DNA of 24,449 bases from Stagonosporopsis chrysanthemi (taxonomy: Eukaryota > Ascomycota > Dothideomycetes > Pleosporales > Didymellaceae). Positions 1 through 8,829 of this stretch are shown here, one piece after another (positions within the stretch are counted from its first letter, which is position 1; the number at the start of each line of letters is the position of its first letter). The notes beneath the pieces are model-generated. The model was not told the origin of the DNA. It saw nothing but the letters and a program-made list of their open reading frames with translations, and did not search any database. Position numbers and translations under genes: made by a program. The stretch is taken from NCBI GenBank assembly GCA_022560025.1, contig JAFISE010000310.1, positions 1 to 24,449 of the forward strand. Direction: 5' to 3'.

Positions 1-129
1 ATTTCCTTTGTATATAATGACATCTCGTCTGATCTATAGTAAAGGTACTGATCAATCAATTCGATCACTGGAGTAGAGTCCCACAAGCTCGATAACAAGT
101 ATCCTGTTACTCTATATCTTATTAGGCTT

Positions 130-2755
130 TGCTTTCTATAAAAGGTTGTTGTAAAGCTATTAATAAAGGCAGTGCAGGATTATATAATTAAGAGTATTTA
201 GTAAGCTATATTAACTAAGACTTATTTATATTAAGTTAGAGCTGAAAGCGCTTAAGCTATTTAATTCTAATAATACAATCTTATAATCTAAGATCTATAA
301 TAATTAAAGAGTAGTTATATACTTTCTAGATATTAACTATAAGGTATAACTGTATATACTAGGTTGCAGGAGAAGTAATTTAATTCTAGAACTATTTAAC
401 CTAGACTAAGAAAGGTAGTATCTAGATAAATTTATAAAAAGAAGTAAAAAAAAAATAAGTAATATTAGAATTTAAAAATAAAAATTCTTAGGTACTAGTA
501 TTAACTAAGGAGTAGAGTTAAACACTAAGCTCTTAGTTACAAAGAATAGTAAAGATAAAGAAATAAAGTCTGCTAAATAAATAAGATAATAAAAAGTTAG
601 ATAGATTATATTAGTTTAGGCTTAAGTAGAGTAATCTTTTTAGGCAGGACTATTTCTTATAAAGATTAAATTAGTCTTGTTAAAGTCTTCTCTAGTGTTA
701 ATATAATCTTTCTACTCTACTTTAATTTTGTATATATAGAGTACTATACAATCTTTAGTAAAGTGTCTTAGCTTTTTATAGTTATAGTAGGCTTCTAAAG
801 TTATATTCTTTTTAGATATAAGTATATTAGAAAGTTAGCAGAGTATAGAAGTACTCTAGGCAAAGTAAGTAAATTAGCTTAAAAAAGAGTTATTTTGTTA
901 TCTTGTTATAACAGAGCTTTGTTTTGCATCTAACTAGTAAGCTCTTATTAATCTTAAAGGTTGTAAAACAGCATAGGTTAGCATAGTAGAGTTTTTCCTC
1001 TTTTCTATATTATAAGCAGTTAAGTATTCTACTATTTAAGAAAAGAAATTATACTATTACTGCTTAAAGCCTAGATTAAGTACTTAAATACTTAGAGAGA
1101 TTTTAGTCTATATATAGTAAAACTATTCTAATTAGGGTACTTTTCTTTTAATAGCTACACTAAGGAAGCAGCTCTTAAAAGTAGAAAAAGCTTCTAATTT
1201 CTCTATTTAGAGTTAATTAAAGGCTGCTTAGCTTTCTGCTTGCTTGTTTGTAGTAGCAAAGTATGTCTTAAAGAGCGTAATTATTTCTTCTATAGTGTAA
1301 AAACAGTCTGTCTTGTTATTAGAGAGGTACTAAGGTTTTAAATATTCTTTAGCTAATCTAAAGGTATAACCCTAGACAAAGGCTATTTAGGTATATATAC
1401 TCTAATAGTAGTCTATATTAATATTAAGTTAGTCTTAAATAAAGACACGCTATTACTAAAAAGTAGAGCTACTTCTATTAAGTAAGAACCTTAATATTAA
1501 AGGTCTTTTTAGAGAGCTTTTTGTGTATTGTAAGTACTAAGCTAGCTTCTAATAGCTGCTTTATAGTAGATTAATATAGTATACTTATTAGTAGTGTTTC
1601 TATTATAAGTAGAGGGCAATCTGCTAGAGCAAGACTAGCACATAACTAAGCAAGTTCCTACTGCAGTTAAGCTATCTCTTTTAAGAGATTATAGTAAGAT
1701 AGCTTTAAATTAGATCTATTATTAGCAAAAGATAGTTGTACTAATATAGGGCTTTAGGGGCATCTAGCTCTTAATTAGTTCTAAGACTAAGTAGTAGGTC
1801 TTAATAGATTTTCTAACATTAAGGTTGTATTTAAATTAAGTAGGTTATTAATAGTCTCTAAGTATCTATCTTAGCGCAATCTAATATAGCTTTTCTAAAG
1901 TTAATCTTAGAGCAGTAAGTTATAAGAAGTTTTAAATTTATAGGCTTTAGTTGTTAAGAAATCTCTAGAATCCTAACTATAGTATAAATAATTTAAAGAC
2001 TCTTGCAGTTTAAGCATAATATAGACCCTAGCTGTGCTTACATAATTAACTAAACAAAACTATAGCAATATTATTATAAGGCTGTTACTAGCTAGAACAA
2101 GCTTTAAAGTATAATATAACAATATAGAATGCTAAAAGAGTCTAAAAGGTATAGATATCTGCTATAAAGTATATAGAAGCACTAGAATAAACTGTAAGAC
2201 TAGATCTCTATTCCTATAGGTCTTATATAAAAAGATACTTTAAAACTATCTATTTAAACTCTGTAAAGGCTTCTCTTCTTATACCTAGAAGCTTAGAGAA
2301 GACTGTACTAAGAAGTAGTTAGAAGACAGATCTAAGTTAGGTAGTTGTTAAGTAGTATAAGGTAGGCTTAAAGAACTAGGCTTGTTCTTACACTAGTAGT
2401 TAGTAGGTACTAACAGTTTGCTCCTTTGTATGCGCGTTAAAGTGCTTTAAAAACTTAAGACTAAGGCTATTAGTAGTCTAGCTGTTACTAGAGACTTAAA
2501 TAACCTAATCTTAAGGCAGGTCTTCTTCTTTGTACTAGCTAGAGAGGTAGTAGCGTGCTTTAAAGATAATAGAGGGCAGAATAGCCTATCTTTTTATATT
2601 AATACTCTGTATAACTATTGTCTACTTCTAGTTGCCTTGCTAAACTATCTTTAGCCTTCTTTGTCTTTCTAAAGCTATAAAATTTGCTTCTAGAGAGATC
2701 TAGCCTATTATAAAGCCTATCTTATTAAAGTTGTAGGTTCTAATCTAACCTAACC
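130..2755. repeat. AT-rich, RIP-like degenerate repeat block (left flank)
   Basis: The whole stretch is extremely AT-rich, with TA, AG and CT steps dominating and CA or TG steps scarce. Stop codons crowd all six frames and no ORF of 60 codons or more is open. This is the look left by repeat-induced point mutation, the fungal process that converts CpA to TpA in duplicated DNA, so it most likely represents one or more old transposable elements. I cannot recognise the element family, target-site duplication or terminal repeats by eye. The first roughly 125 bases of the window look less mutated, with ordinary CA/TG content, so the left edge of the block probably lies near 130. The right edge is fairly sharp near 2755, where the composition jumps to roughly balanced GC. 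Block nature is clear; the exact edges and the RIP cause are inferred. Confidence 0.75.
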
Positions 2756-3133
2756 TAATCCAATACACTCTAATCCAGTCCCTATCCACAAACACCTTCA
2801 CGGCGAGTGCACCCATCCACGTCATGTGATACAACGCAAGCCCACTAGCCGTCTCGTCCTGTTTCAAAAGGCACTCACACGCTCCCCTGCCGCCGACGAT
2901 CCTGCTGCGTGTCGAATCTAGCTGCGGCTGGGATCGACTGGACTTGACTGGGCCGAGGGCAGGACTCGACTAAGATATGGCGTTTGCAGCAATGAGGACG
3001 AAGAAGAGAGAGAGAGGAGACTGGAAGAACTGAGGAACGTAAGGAGCGTGAAGAGGGGTCAACTTCATGTAAAGAGGCGAAAGTCGTATGCGGACGCGGA
3101 GGGTGACGTGTAGTGTGCAGAGGTGAGGTCTAA

Positions 3134-3213
<80 letters not shown>

Positions 3214-4045
3214 AGATGAAGCAATGGTGAAGTAAGGGTATGGGGATGGTTTTCTCCCTGGGGGGTGATTTGCTGCAAGACTTGTATGCGGGTTTATAGC
3301 GAGAGTAAGAGTGGATAGAGACAGATGTATACGGGTGAGCTTTGTGAAGATTGTTACTTAGATCGCCGCCTGCTGGTTGCGGTGGGGGGTTGGGTGGACT
3401 TTGTCGTCTGTAGGGTTCTGTGCTTTTGCGCAGCAGGCATGCTTGTAGGTGTACATAGTTTGCTGCAGCGCCGCGTGGGTGCGAGAGTGTGTGGAGTAGG
3501 GGGGGAAGAGGGATATGTGTGTGGAATTTGTATGGGTTGTCTGTTGCGTACCGGTCTGCGGATAGGATATTGTTGTATTCGGTTGGATTATCGGCTTATG
3601 TTCTTTTGCGGCATGAGCAGAGGTTGGGACAGCTAGAAGATAACTTGGATGGGTTGGCAGTTCGTCTTTCAGTTAAATAAGAGTCCAGTTGGGCTAATGA
3701 TCAGTTGGCTGGAAGAGAGGGCGGTTGGGTGTCTAGATGATTCGGTAGTTGGATAACTGCTCAGTCGATAAATTTATTGCTTCCGAGATTGAACGGTAAT
3801 TATCGATAGCGGCTGCGCGTCTACCAATGCCAGGTTTTGAAGAAACATTTTCGCCATGTAAGATAGAGTCATCTCATAGCACAACGCTATTGCGTTTGCT
3901 GGCCTTGGGGTGGCACAGGGGCTGATTGGCTTCTCTCGCGAGAAGGGTTTTGTATCTGATAAGGGACCGCCGCGTATTTCCAGCTCTGTAGACGCAATGG
4001 GTGACTAGTGTGGTGAAGTCACGGAGAACTTGTAGAGGGACACTG
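2756..4045. other. gene-free, strongly G-skewed spacer
   Basis: No convincing gene is visible. From about 2940 to 3830 the + strand is rich in G (with A or T) and poor in C; for example 3361-3420 has about 27 G against 11 C, and 3481-3540 is almost free of C. Several G-runs of 3 to 7 besides the long homopolymer could form G-quadruplexes. A 103-codon ATG-initiated frame at 3325-3636 is Cys-rich, but its composition simply follows the G/T bias, and the 102-codon minus-strand frame at 2970-3278 is mostly a proline run created by the poly-G. The spacer lies between the left AT-rich block and the 3' end of the secreted-protein gene and probably includes that gene's 3' UTR near 4045. Confidence 0.6.
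3134..3210. repeat. poly-G homopolymer, 77 nt
   Basis: An uninterrupted run of G fills these positions, flanked by a purine-rich left side (ending in TAA) and by CAGAGATGAA on the right. A pure poly(dG)/poly(dC) tract of this length is very unusual in a fungal genome: it can form stacked quadruplexes and is prone to polymerase slippage. It may be a real, hypervariable mononucleotide tract or a read or assembly artefact; two-colour Illumina chemistry, for instance, reports absent signal as G. The exact length should be treated as uncertain. Confidence 0.95.
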
Positions 4046-4840
4046 TCACTCGCAGTTTGGATTAGGGTATGTATCCCTTTTGATTTTATGGTCTCCAGCG
4101 GTAGCGGTAAGCTTCCACACAGTCTTGTGGGTCGGGTCAGGTGTGTAGAGCTCCTCTTCAAGTTCTTGAAGTTTGGGCCACTCTTCACCCTCCACGTAAC
4201 CTTCAATCTGCTGCTTCGCATTTTCGTATCGTTCAGATTCAGAGGCTACGATGGAGTAGGCTACAGCCTTGCGTTTCACTTTGTCGATTACTTCCCAAGA
4301 TTTCGAAGACTCATCGCCGCAGAATATGTGGAACGCAGAGGGCTTATATTCTGCATCCCAGAGGAAAAGAGCGGTGCAGCCACTCAAGTTGGTGACTACT
4401 ATCCTCCCGGACGCCGACAGAACGTACATGTCCTCATCGATATCTTGGGCATTCTTCGCCGGCTTCAGAGGGCCCTCGCGGCGCTTGAGATCACGTGTAT
4501 TCCTTGACTTGTTCCTACAGACTTTTGGCTTTTTGAGCGTCGTAGGCTTGGGTCTGGCGGGCGTGGGTTTTTGTGGTTTAGACGTGGACGAAGTTGGTGG
4601 AGGCGTCTTAGGCTTGAGTGCGGTCTTAGGCTTTGGTATCTTCGGGTATTGGCTCTTGTCCGTGCTAACTTTGATATTGGGCACGAAATGAACATTCGAA
4701 TTGCGAGAAACAACGGGCAAGTTGTCGATGGCGCGTGCTTCGGCGGCAGTCACGCCAAGCTCGTGGTCTGGCAGGGGTGCGGCGACGGTTCTACTAAGAA
4801 GAAAGGAGGCTGCAATGACAAGATTTTTAATAGAAACCAT
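4046..4840 (-). CDS. small secreted protein with Pro/Lys-rich linker and Cys/His C-terminal domain
   Basis: A single-exon frame of 264 aa. The start at 4840 has A at -3 and opens a clear signal peptide: basic n-region (MVSIK), hydrophobic core of residues 6-17 and a probable cleavage near A21 (TVAA/PLPD). Residues 61-107 form a low-complexity linker dominated by Pro, Lys, Thr and Ser. Dibasic KR/RR sites at about 119-121 could be cut by a Kex2-type protease. The C-terminal part (about 137-245) looks globular: a beta-like segment ending in a Gly-Cys-Thr motif (C155), a hydrophobic strand, H171 sixteen residues later, then a helical, charged Glu/Lys-rich segment. I do not recognise a named family with certainty. 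The Gly-Cys plus His arrangement recalls cysteine-dependent deamidase folds, but this is only a resemblance. It is divergently oriented to the F-box gene across a 703-bp spacer. A secreted protein beside repeat-rich DNA could be an effector-type candidate; that is inference. Confidence 0.75.
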   Translation of the reverse strand: MVSIKNLVIAASFLLSRTVAAPLPDHELGVTAAEARAIDNLPVVSRNSNVHFVPNIKVSTDKSQYPKIPKPKTALKPKTPPPTSSTSKPQKPTPARPKPTTLKKPKVCRNKSRNTRDLKRREGPLKPAKNAQDIDEDMYVLSASGRIVVTNLSGCTALFLWDAEYKPSAFHIFCGDESSKSWEVIDKVKRKAVAYSIVASESERYENAKQQIEGYVEGEEWPKLQELEEELYTPDPTHKTVWKLTATAGDHKIKRDTYPNPNCE

Positions 4841-5543
4841 CTTGACAAGAGTGTTTCGAGTTCTTGAGGCAAATGAAGAAGCGTAGCGTTTGATAAACTG
4901 GAAGTGCCTGTGAGTGTGCAGGATGGAGACAACGAATGACGACGAAGCAATGAATGAATGGACGGAGGAAACCAGCTCCTCTCCGTGTAACGAGTCTGTT
5001 GTGATAATGAGAAAGAGTGTGATGAGAGAGAGATCTAGGGATGTACCTACTGCACGACTTTAATACTTGCAGAAAACTCATGCTCAAGGTTGTTTTGTCC
5101 ACGGAATTCCGCAATCTTGGAATCACAAGCCTTCACCCGTACATTACTACTTCCTCACTACATCTTACCCTCCGGGGTATCAAACATAGCCTTTTCAGAT
5201 GTCCGCAATTGTTTCTTCCAGACGTTGGGGACAATCACAAACAGTCTTGAGCCATAACAGGTTAGCGGTCCCACTTGACGTCGGGATACAACGTCGCCCA
5301 CGAGCCGAAGCGCCCTCAAGCCCCACAAAACTCCACAAGTGCCCTGCTGCGCCTGTGTCTTTCGCAGAGCGAATGACGTGGCACAGTCTTTCCGACGGAC
5401 TTGGAGCAATTTCCGATAAAGCTGGTCGAACTTGATCTCTCTCATACCTTGGCTTCTCTTTCTTCATCATCATATTTATCCCGAAGCACATTTGGACTGC
5501 CAGCTCAGTTTATCCAATCAACCGCACCGAATCAACGCTCGCA
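4841..5543. promoter_or_regulatory. divergent promoter region between secreted-protein and F-box genes
   Basis: These 703 bp separate two start codons that point away from each other, so both promoters must lie here. On the + strand a TATA-like TATTTAT (5473-5479) lies about 70 bp before the F-box ATG and a CCAAT motif (5514-5518) about 30 bp before it; the CCAAT is closer to the ATG than is usual for an NF-Y site. The leader just before the F-box ATG is pyrimidine-rich, as in many fungal genes. No strong element is evident for the leftward gene. The overlapping frames seen in this spacer show no protein-like features. Confidence 0.4.
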
Positions 5544-7544
5544 ATGAACACTACCCTCCATGCACTGCCGCTGGAAGTTCAGCAGCTGATAGCAGGTTCC
5601 GTCCATGCCGTACACCCAAGCAGCCTCTGTGAGTTCAGCTTAGCGAGCAAGGCTTGCTATGCAGCCTGCACGTTTCTCCTCCATCAGCAAATCAAGATCA
5701 CGGTGCAAGACCCTGGGATGCTGCAACCTGATGCTGATGAGCTGTTGAGGGCTCTGTCTCGTGCGGGCTCTACTCACCACGTCCGACGCATCATCTTAAA
5801 GGACAGCATACATCTCAGCGACATGAAAACAAACGAGGTCTACTCCAAGCCATGGTGGAAAAGCAATGGTCTCGAGGAAATTCTAGAGGAAGAAGAGGAG
5901 ATCAATTGGGCAGCTCGATATGCGGTCTATGACGGACCTGTTATTGAGAAAGATTCCGATGAGGATATGGCATGGGCGCCCGTGGTCCGCCTTATACAGG
6001 CAATAGATCACCTCATGGACCTGATTTACGATTGCCAAAACCAATTTCCTCCATGTCTTCTCAGGGTACTTCGGGAGCGTCAACCGCAATGCAGACTTCA
6101 TCATTATAGGTTTCGATTTCGGACCATGGCGTGGGGTGGTAAGACCTATCCGTATGAAATGGAGCTTGCCACGTCCCCGTTACTTTACGCTGTCAAGGTT
6201 GCTTGCTGGAAACGCGATAGCGAAGGGGAGGATGACTTCAACTTGGAGGCCATAATGGAGCTTGCTGCATTCGCTCCTAGTCTCAAAGAGATTACCGTTC
6301 TCGCAATTTTTCCGATGCTGTCCCATAGATACAGGCGTGCTCGAGGTCCGTGGAGAGGTCTTCCAGGCTACAAGAATACAGCAATGGGTCGCTTGACTTC
6401 CTTGTCGCTCAGAGGGTACTCAGATCTGAAATCACCAACACTCCTGCAGACATGGGCGAGACATACCGACTTCTCGCAACTACAGCACCTTGTCCTTGGA
6501 GGCTGCATAGACTCGAAATCATCAGGATTGACCAGTGAGACCATGGAATGGATATCTCAAACTCAGTCATTCCCTCAACTGAAAACACTTTGCGTATATC
6601 TCACCCGAGATGATATGTACATTGAAAGGCCAGACTACAGTGCGAACGCAGTCTTCTTCTTTCAGACTCTGCCACCCCTCAAAGAGCTATCCGTCACCGG
6701 TCCAATTGACTCTTCCATGTTCGACGCTATTTTGTCACGCCACGGCCAAACACTTCAGAAGCTCAGTCTTAACCCTTTCGAAGAAGCATATCACAACCAC
6801 GTAGGAGCTCGAACCCACCGAGAGATCCCATTACGATTCCCTCTCCATCGTCTTCAGCAAGTTCAAGCCGAGTGCCCTGCACTAATAGAGCTCACTATTC
6901 CTGTGAGACGCAACAAATCCAGCGCATCCGAAACAAATCTGTACAGATGCTTCGCTACGATGGAAAATTTGAGCATTCTCAACCTCACCCTGGACTGTTC
7001 GAATTGGCACTTGCTACATGACAGCACATACATCCCCCAACACGATTCCCCCGATGACGCAATACTCGTAGCCTCTAATTTTCACCCCGTAACAAGAGGC
7101 ATCTTGAGAGAGATCTACATCAATTGTGCAGTCGACGAGGCACTCGCCCGCTCCATCTGGGCCGTAGTCAGCGGTGCCGCATCAGGGAAGCGATCGCGAC
7201 TGCAGCGTCTCAAACTATATACGACAGGCGGAAACGATATTGGTGGCGGACTGGGCACTTCGACCTTCATTGATCCGATGAATTACATGAGTCGGTCGTG
7301 GTTGATCACGGACGACCCGCGCGGCGATAGGCAAGCCGTTGTGGTCAGGGAGCTGGGACGCCAGGAGAGGGAGGCTCGCCATAAATCGTCGGAGTCAAGA
7401 GTGCATTCTGACGCGAGGATTGTGTTTGAGAGTATTTGGCCGAGAGCAAAGGGGAGCAAGAGTTGGAAGGATGATTGGGCTAGCTTTCCACTTCAGACTC
7501 GAGGGTTGCATGAGCCGCCAATGGTTCCAATATCAACTTTATAA
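5544..7544 (+). CDS. F-box / leucine-rich-repeat-like protein
   Basis: An uninterrupted 666-aa frame starting at an ATG in a good context. Residues about 5-48 fit an F-box-like motif: LPLEVQQLIAG, then a Ser/Cys-rich stretch with a conserved-looking small helix (FSLASKACY) and a hydrophobic end. F-box proteins usually bind Skp1 in SCF ubiquitin ligases and recruit substrates through the C-terminal part. Residues 111-120 are an acidic patch. From about 240 onward there are irregular leucine-rich segments, such as LTSLSLRG, LQHLVLGGC, LKTLCVYL, LKELSVTG, LQKLSLNP and LIELTIP, spaced like the strand-turn units of LRR proteins. The C-terminal 80 residues are basic and polar. Large, rapidly diversifying families of such single-exon F-box/LRR proteins occur in dothideomycetes. 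No substrate can be deduced. The stop is followed after 24 bp by a 5S rRNA gene on the same strand. Confidence 0.8.
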   Translation: MNTTLHALPLEVQQLIAGSVHAVHPSSLCEFSLASKACYAACTFLLHQQIKITVQDPGMLQPDADELLRALSRAGSTHHVRRIILKDSIHLSDMKTNEVYSKPWWKSNGLEEILEEEEEINWAARYAVYDGPVIEKDSDEDMAWAPVVRLIQAIDHLMDLIYDCQNQFPPCLLRVLRERQPQCRLHHYRFRFRTMAWGGKTYPYEMELATSPLLYAVKVACWKRDSEGEDDFNLEAIMELAAFAPSLKEITVLAIFPMLSHRYRRARGPWRGLPGYKNTAMGRLTSLSLRGYSDLKSPTLLQTWARHTDFSQLQHLVLGGCIDSKSSGLTSETMEWISQTQSFPQLKTLCVYLTRDDMYIERPDYSANAVFFFQTLPPLKELSVTGPIDSSMFDAILSRHGQTLQKLSLNPFEEAYHNHVGARTHREIPLRFPLHRLQQVQAECPALIELTIPVRRNKSSASETNLYRCFATMENLSILNLTLDCSNWHLLHDSTYIPQHDSPDDAILVASNFHPVTRGILREIYINCAVDEALARSIWAVVSGAASGKRSRLQRLKLYTTGGNDIGGGLGTSTFIDPMNYMSRSWLITDDPRGDRQAVVVRELGRQEREARHKSSESRVHSDARIVFESIWPRAKGSKSWKDDWASFPLQTRGLHEPPMVPISTL

Positions 7545-7568
7545 ACGTCACCACCGAGCTAGTTTTTC

Positions 7569-7687
7569 ACATACGACCATAGGATGTTGAAAACAAGGCT
7601 TCCCGTTCGCTCAGCCCTATTTAAGCAACGTACCAGCGGATTAGTAGTTAGGTGGGTGACCACTAGCGAATACCCGCTGTTGTATGT
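7569..7687 (+). rRNA. 5S ribosomal RNA gene (dispersed, Neurospora type)
   Basis: These 119 nt match the filamentous-ascomycete 5S rRNA pattern throughout. The 5' end ACATACGACCATAGG pairs with the 3' end CTGTTGTATGT to close helix I (with one G.U pair). The conserved central segments GAAAACAAGGCTTCCCG and CGCTCAGCC are present, as are GGTGGGTGACCAC and GCGAATACCCGCTG. Helix with CAGCGG (left) and CCGCTG (right) is perfectly complementary. Length equals the usual 119-120 nt. A T-run follows directly. Compared with the common ascomycete sequence I recall, several positions look like G-to-A or C-to-T changes, so it may be a mildly diverged copy or pseudogene. In such fungi 5S genes are scattered rather than in the rDNA array, transcribed by RNA polymerase III from internal promoters. 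It lies inside the probable 3' UTR of the F-box gene. Confidence 0.9.
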
Positions 7688-7688
7688 C

Positions 7689-7693
7689 TTTTT
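7689..7693 (+). terminator. RNA polymerase III T-run terminator of the 5S gene
   Basis: Five consecutive T directly follow the last 5S position plus one base. A run of four or more T on the non-template strand is the standard Pol III termination signal, and its placement supports an active or recently active 5S gene. Confidence 0.7.
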
Positions 7694-7950
7694 GGCTGTC
7701 TCCGCGTAATTTGTTCTGGCTGACCTGAATTTGTTTTCGGTTCTATACTTTAGACATACAAAGATAGACAGGAGCACTTCTATGAACGTGGTCAAAGTGA
7801 TTTCCCCCCCTTCTACTCTTTTGTATAATGCTAGATCATAGCTTATTCTGTATAATTTCTCATCTACGACCCGCTCTTCGTGATAACAACCTGCCAGGAC
7901 ACTTGTTTGTAAGCCATTTGCACAACGGAGGATAGAAGATGGTTGCTCGA

Positions 7951-8829
7951 TCAGCAAAAGCTAGCTACCCAGACATCCATGCTGCTTACCCCCTTTCGAC
8001 CTCCCTGAATTCCTGTCAAGCTCACCTCACAAGCATCTTGCAAAGCAAAGACTACGCTTCGTTCCCTTTCGTCGGTCACATAATTTTCTACTTGTTTGTT
8101 GAACGAAGGAGAAAGACAAGCAGCTACTTCCCATTGTCCGTCTAGAAGTCCCTCGCTAGCCTGTACCCGGGTCTCAGTCTCTAGTGTCCAGCCAGCAGCC
8201 AGGGCTAAATCGATGATTTGCTTTGGCGATAGCACTGTGCGAACATTAGAAATGCTTTCGCCCGGTGGCTTCCGGCACTCGAGAGCGGCTTGCGCAAGAG
8301 ATGCCAGAACGTGAGGCTGCGCAGAGGGATCCGTGGCTAGTAGCGACCACTCAGCAAGGAGAAGACGCTTGCTGTGCTGTTTGATTGCACGAAAGGTAGA
8401 TAGAATGAGCGATGGACTGGTGAAGTACCAGAGACAGTGGGCGAGGACTGTTGCGTCAAAAACGTCGGTGCTATTGGAGGAACGCGCGGAGAGATAGTCG
8501 TGGGGAGATTGTTGAACCCAGGTTATGCGCTTGTTCAGCGGTCCGCGCGATATGTGATCCTGTGCTTGACCAAGAGTGTACGGGGAGCCATAGTCCAGGT
8601 CTGCTGGATCGACCGCAATGACGTGTCCGTGCTCGCCAACAACAGAGGCAAGTACAGTCGTGCAATCACCCTGCCCACAACCCAACTCTAACACTCTTGA
8701 GCCAATAGGAACTTTCCAGTGTCGACAGAGCACCAGGCGATGTAGAGTTTGGGAGAGCTGAATGCTGAAATTGGTGGGATCATGCAGGGAAAGGTGGGCG
8801 AGAGACGCGACATCAAGCTGAGTGGACAT
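7951..8829 (-). CDS. SAM-dependent class I methyltransferase
   Basis: A single-exon frame of 292 aa whose start (8829) lies in a favourable AAAAC-ATG context. The N-terminal helix region is followed by motif I, VLELGCGQGD (residues 46-55), the glycine-rich loop that binds S-adenosylmethionine. An acidic residue at the end of the second strand (AVDP, D74) would bind the ribose hydroxyls. Motif II/III-like segments follow: FDATVLAHCLWYF (124-136), LLLAEWSLL (156-164) and a C-terminal helix/strand region ending WEVAACL and MDVWVAS. This is the Methyltransf_25/UbiE-like Rossmann fold without added domains. The substrate cannot be told: small-molecule O-, N- or C-methylation is most likely. Its 3' end faces the F-box gene and 5S gene. 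It could serve the A-T-R/P450 locus downstream, but 6.7 kb and a transporter lie between. A spliced upstream start is possible (see findings), though the start chosen gives a complete fold. Confidence 0.85.
   Translation of the reverse strand: MSTQLDVASLAHLSLHDPTNFSIQLSQTLHRLVLCRHWKVPIGSRVLELGCGQGDCTTVLASVVGEHGHVIAVDPADLDYGSPYTLGQAQDHISRGPLNKRITWVQQSPHDYLSARSSNSTDVFDATVLAHCLWYFTSPSLILSTFRAIKQHSKRLLLAEWSLLATDPSAQPHVLASLAQAALECRKPPGESISNVRTVLSPKQIIDLALAAGWTLETETRVQASEGLLDGQWEVAACLSPSFNKQVENYVTDERERSVVFALQDACEVSLTGIQGGRKGVSSMDVWVASFC

Noticed and set aside
2728..2760. CTAACCTAACCTAATCC series at the edge of the left AT block, suggestive of telomere repeats
   Set aside because: Only two or three imperfect units, not the CCCTAA repeat of filamentous fungi, and it lies internal to the contig.
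2970..3278. 102-codon minus-strand frame with a long polyproline run
   Set aside because: The proline run is only the translation of the poly-C complement of the 77-nt G tract; the flanks have no protein-like features.
3325..3636. 103-codon Cys/Gly-rich frame starting with ATG, a possible small protein
   Set aside because: No signal peptide or motif; the composition follows the G/T bias of the strand, and a second overlapping frame is open for the same reason.
4001..4507. 168-codon plus-strand frame antisense to the secreted-protein gene
   Set aside because: It overlaps the gene with clear signal peptide and domain structure on the other strand and shows no motif of its own.
7559..7957. 132-codon minus-strand frame between the F-box gene and methyltransferase
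   Set aside because: It starts with TTG, runs antisense through the 5S rRNA gene and overlaps the methyltransferase 3' end; it is a chance frame.
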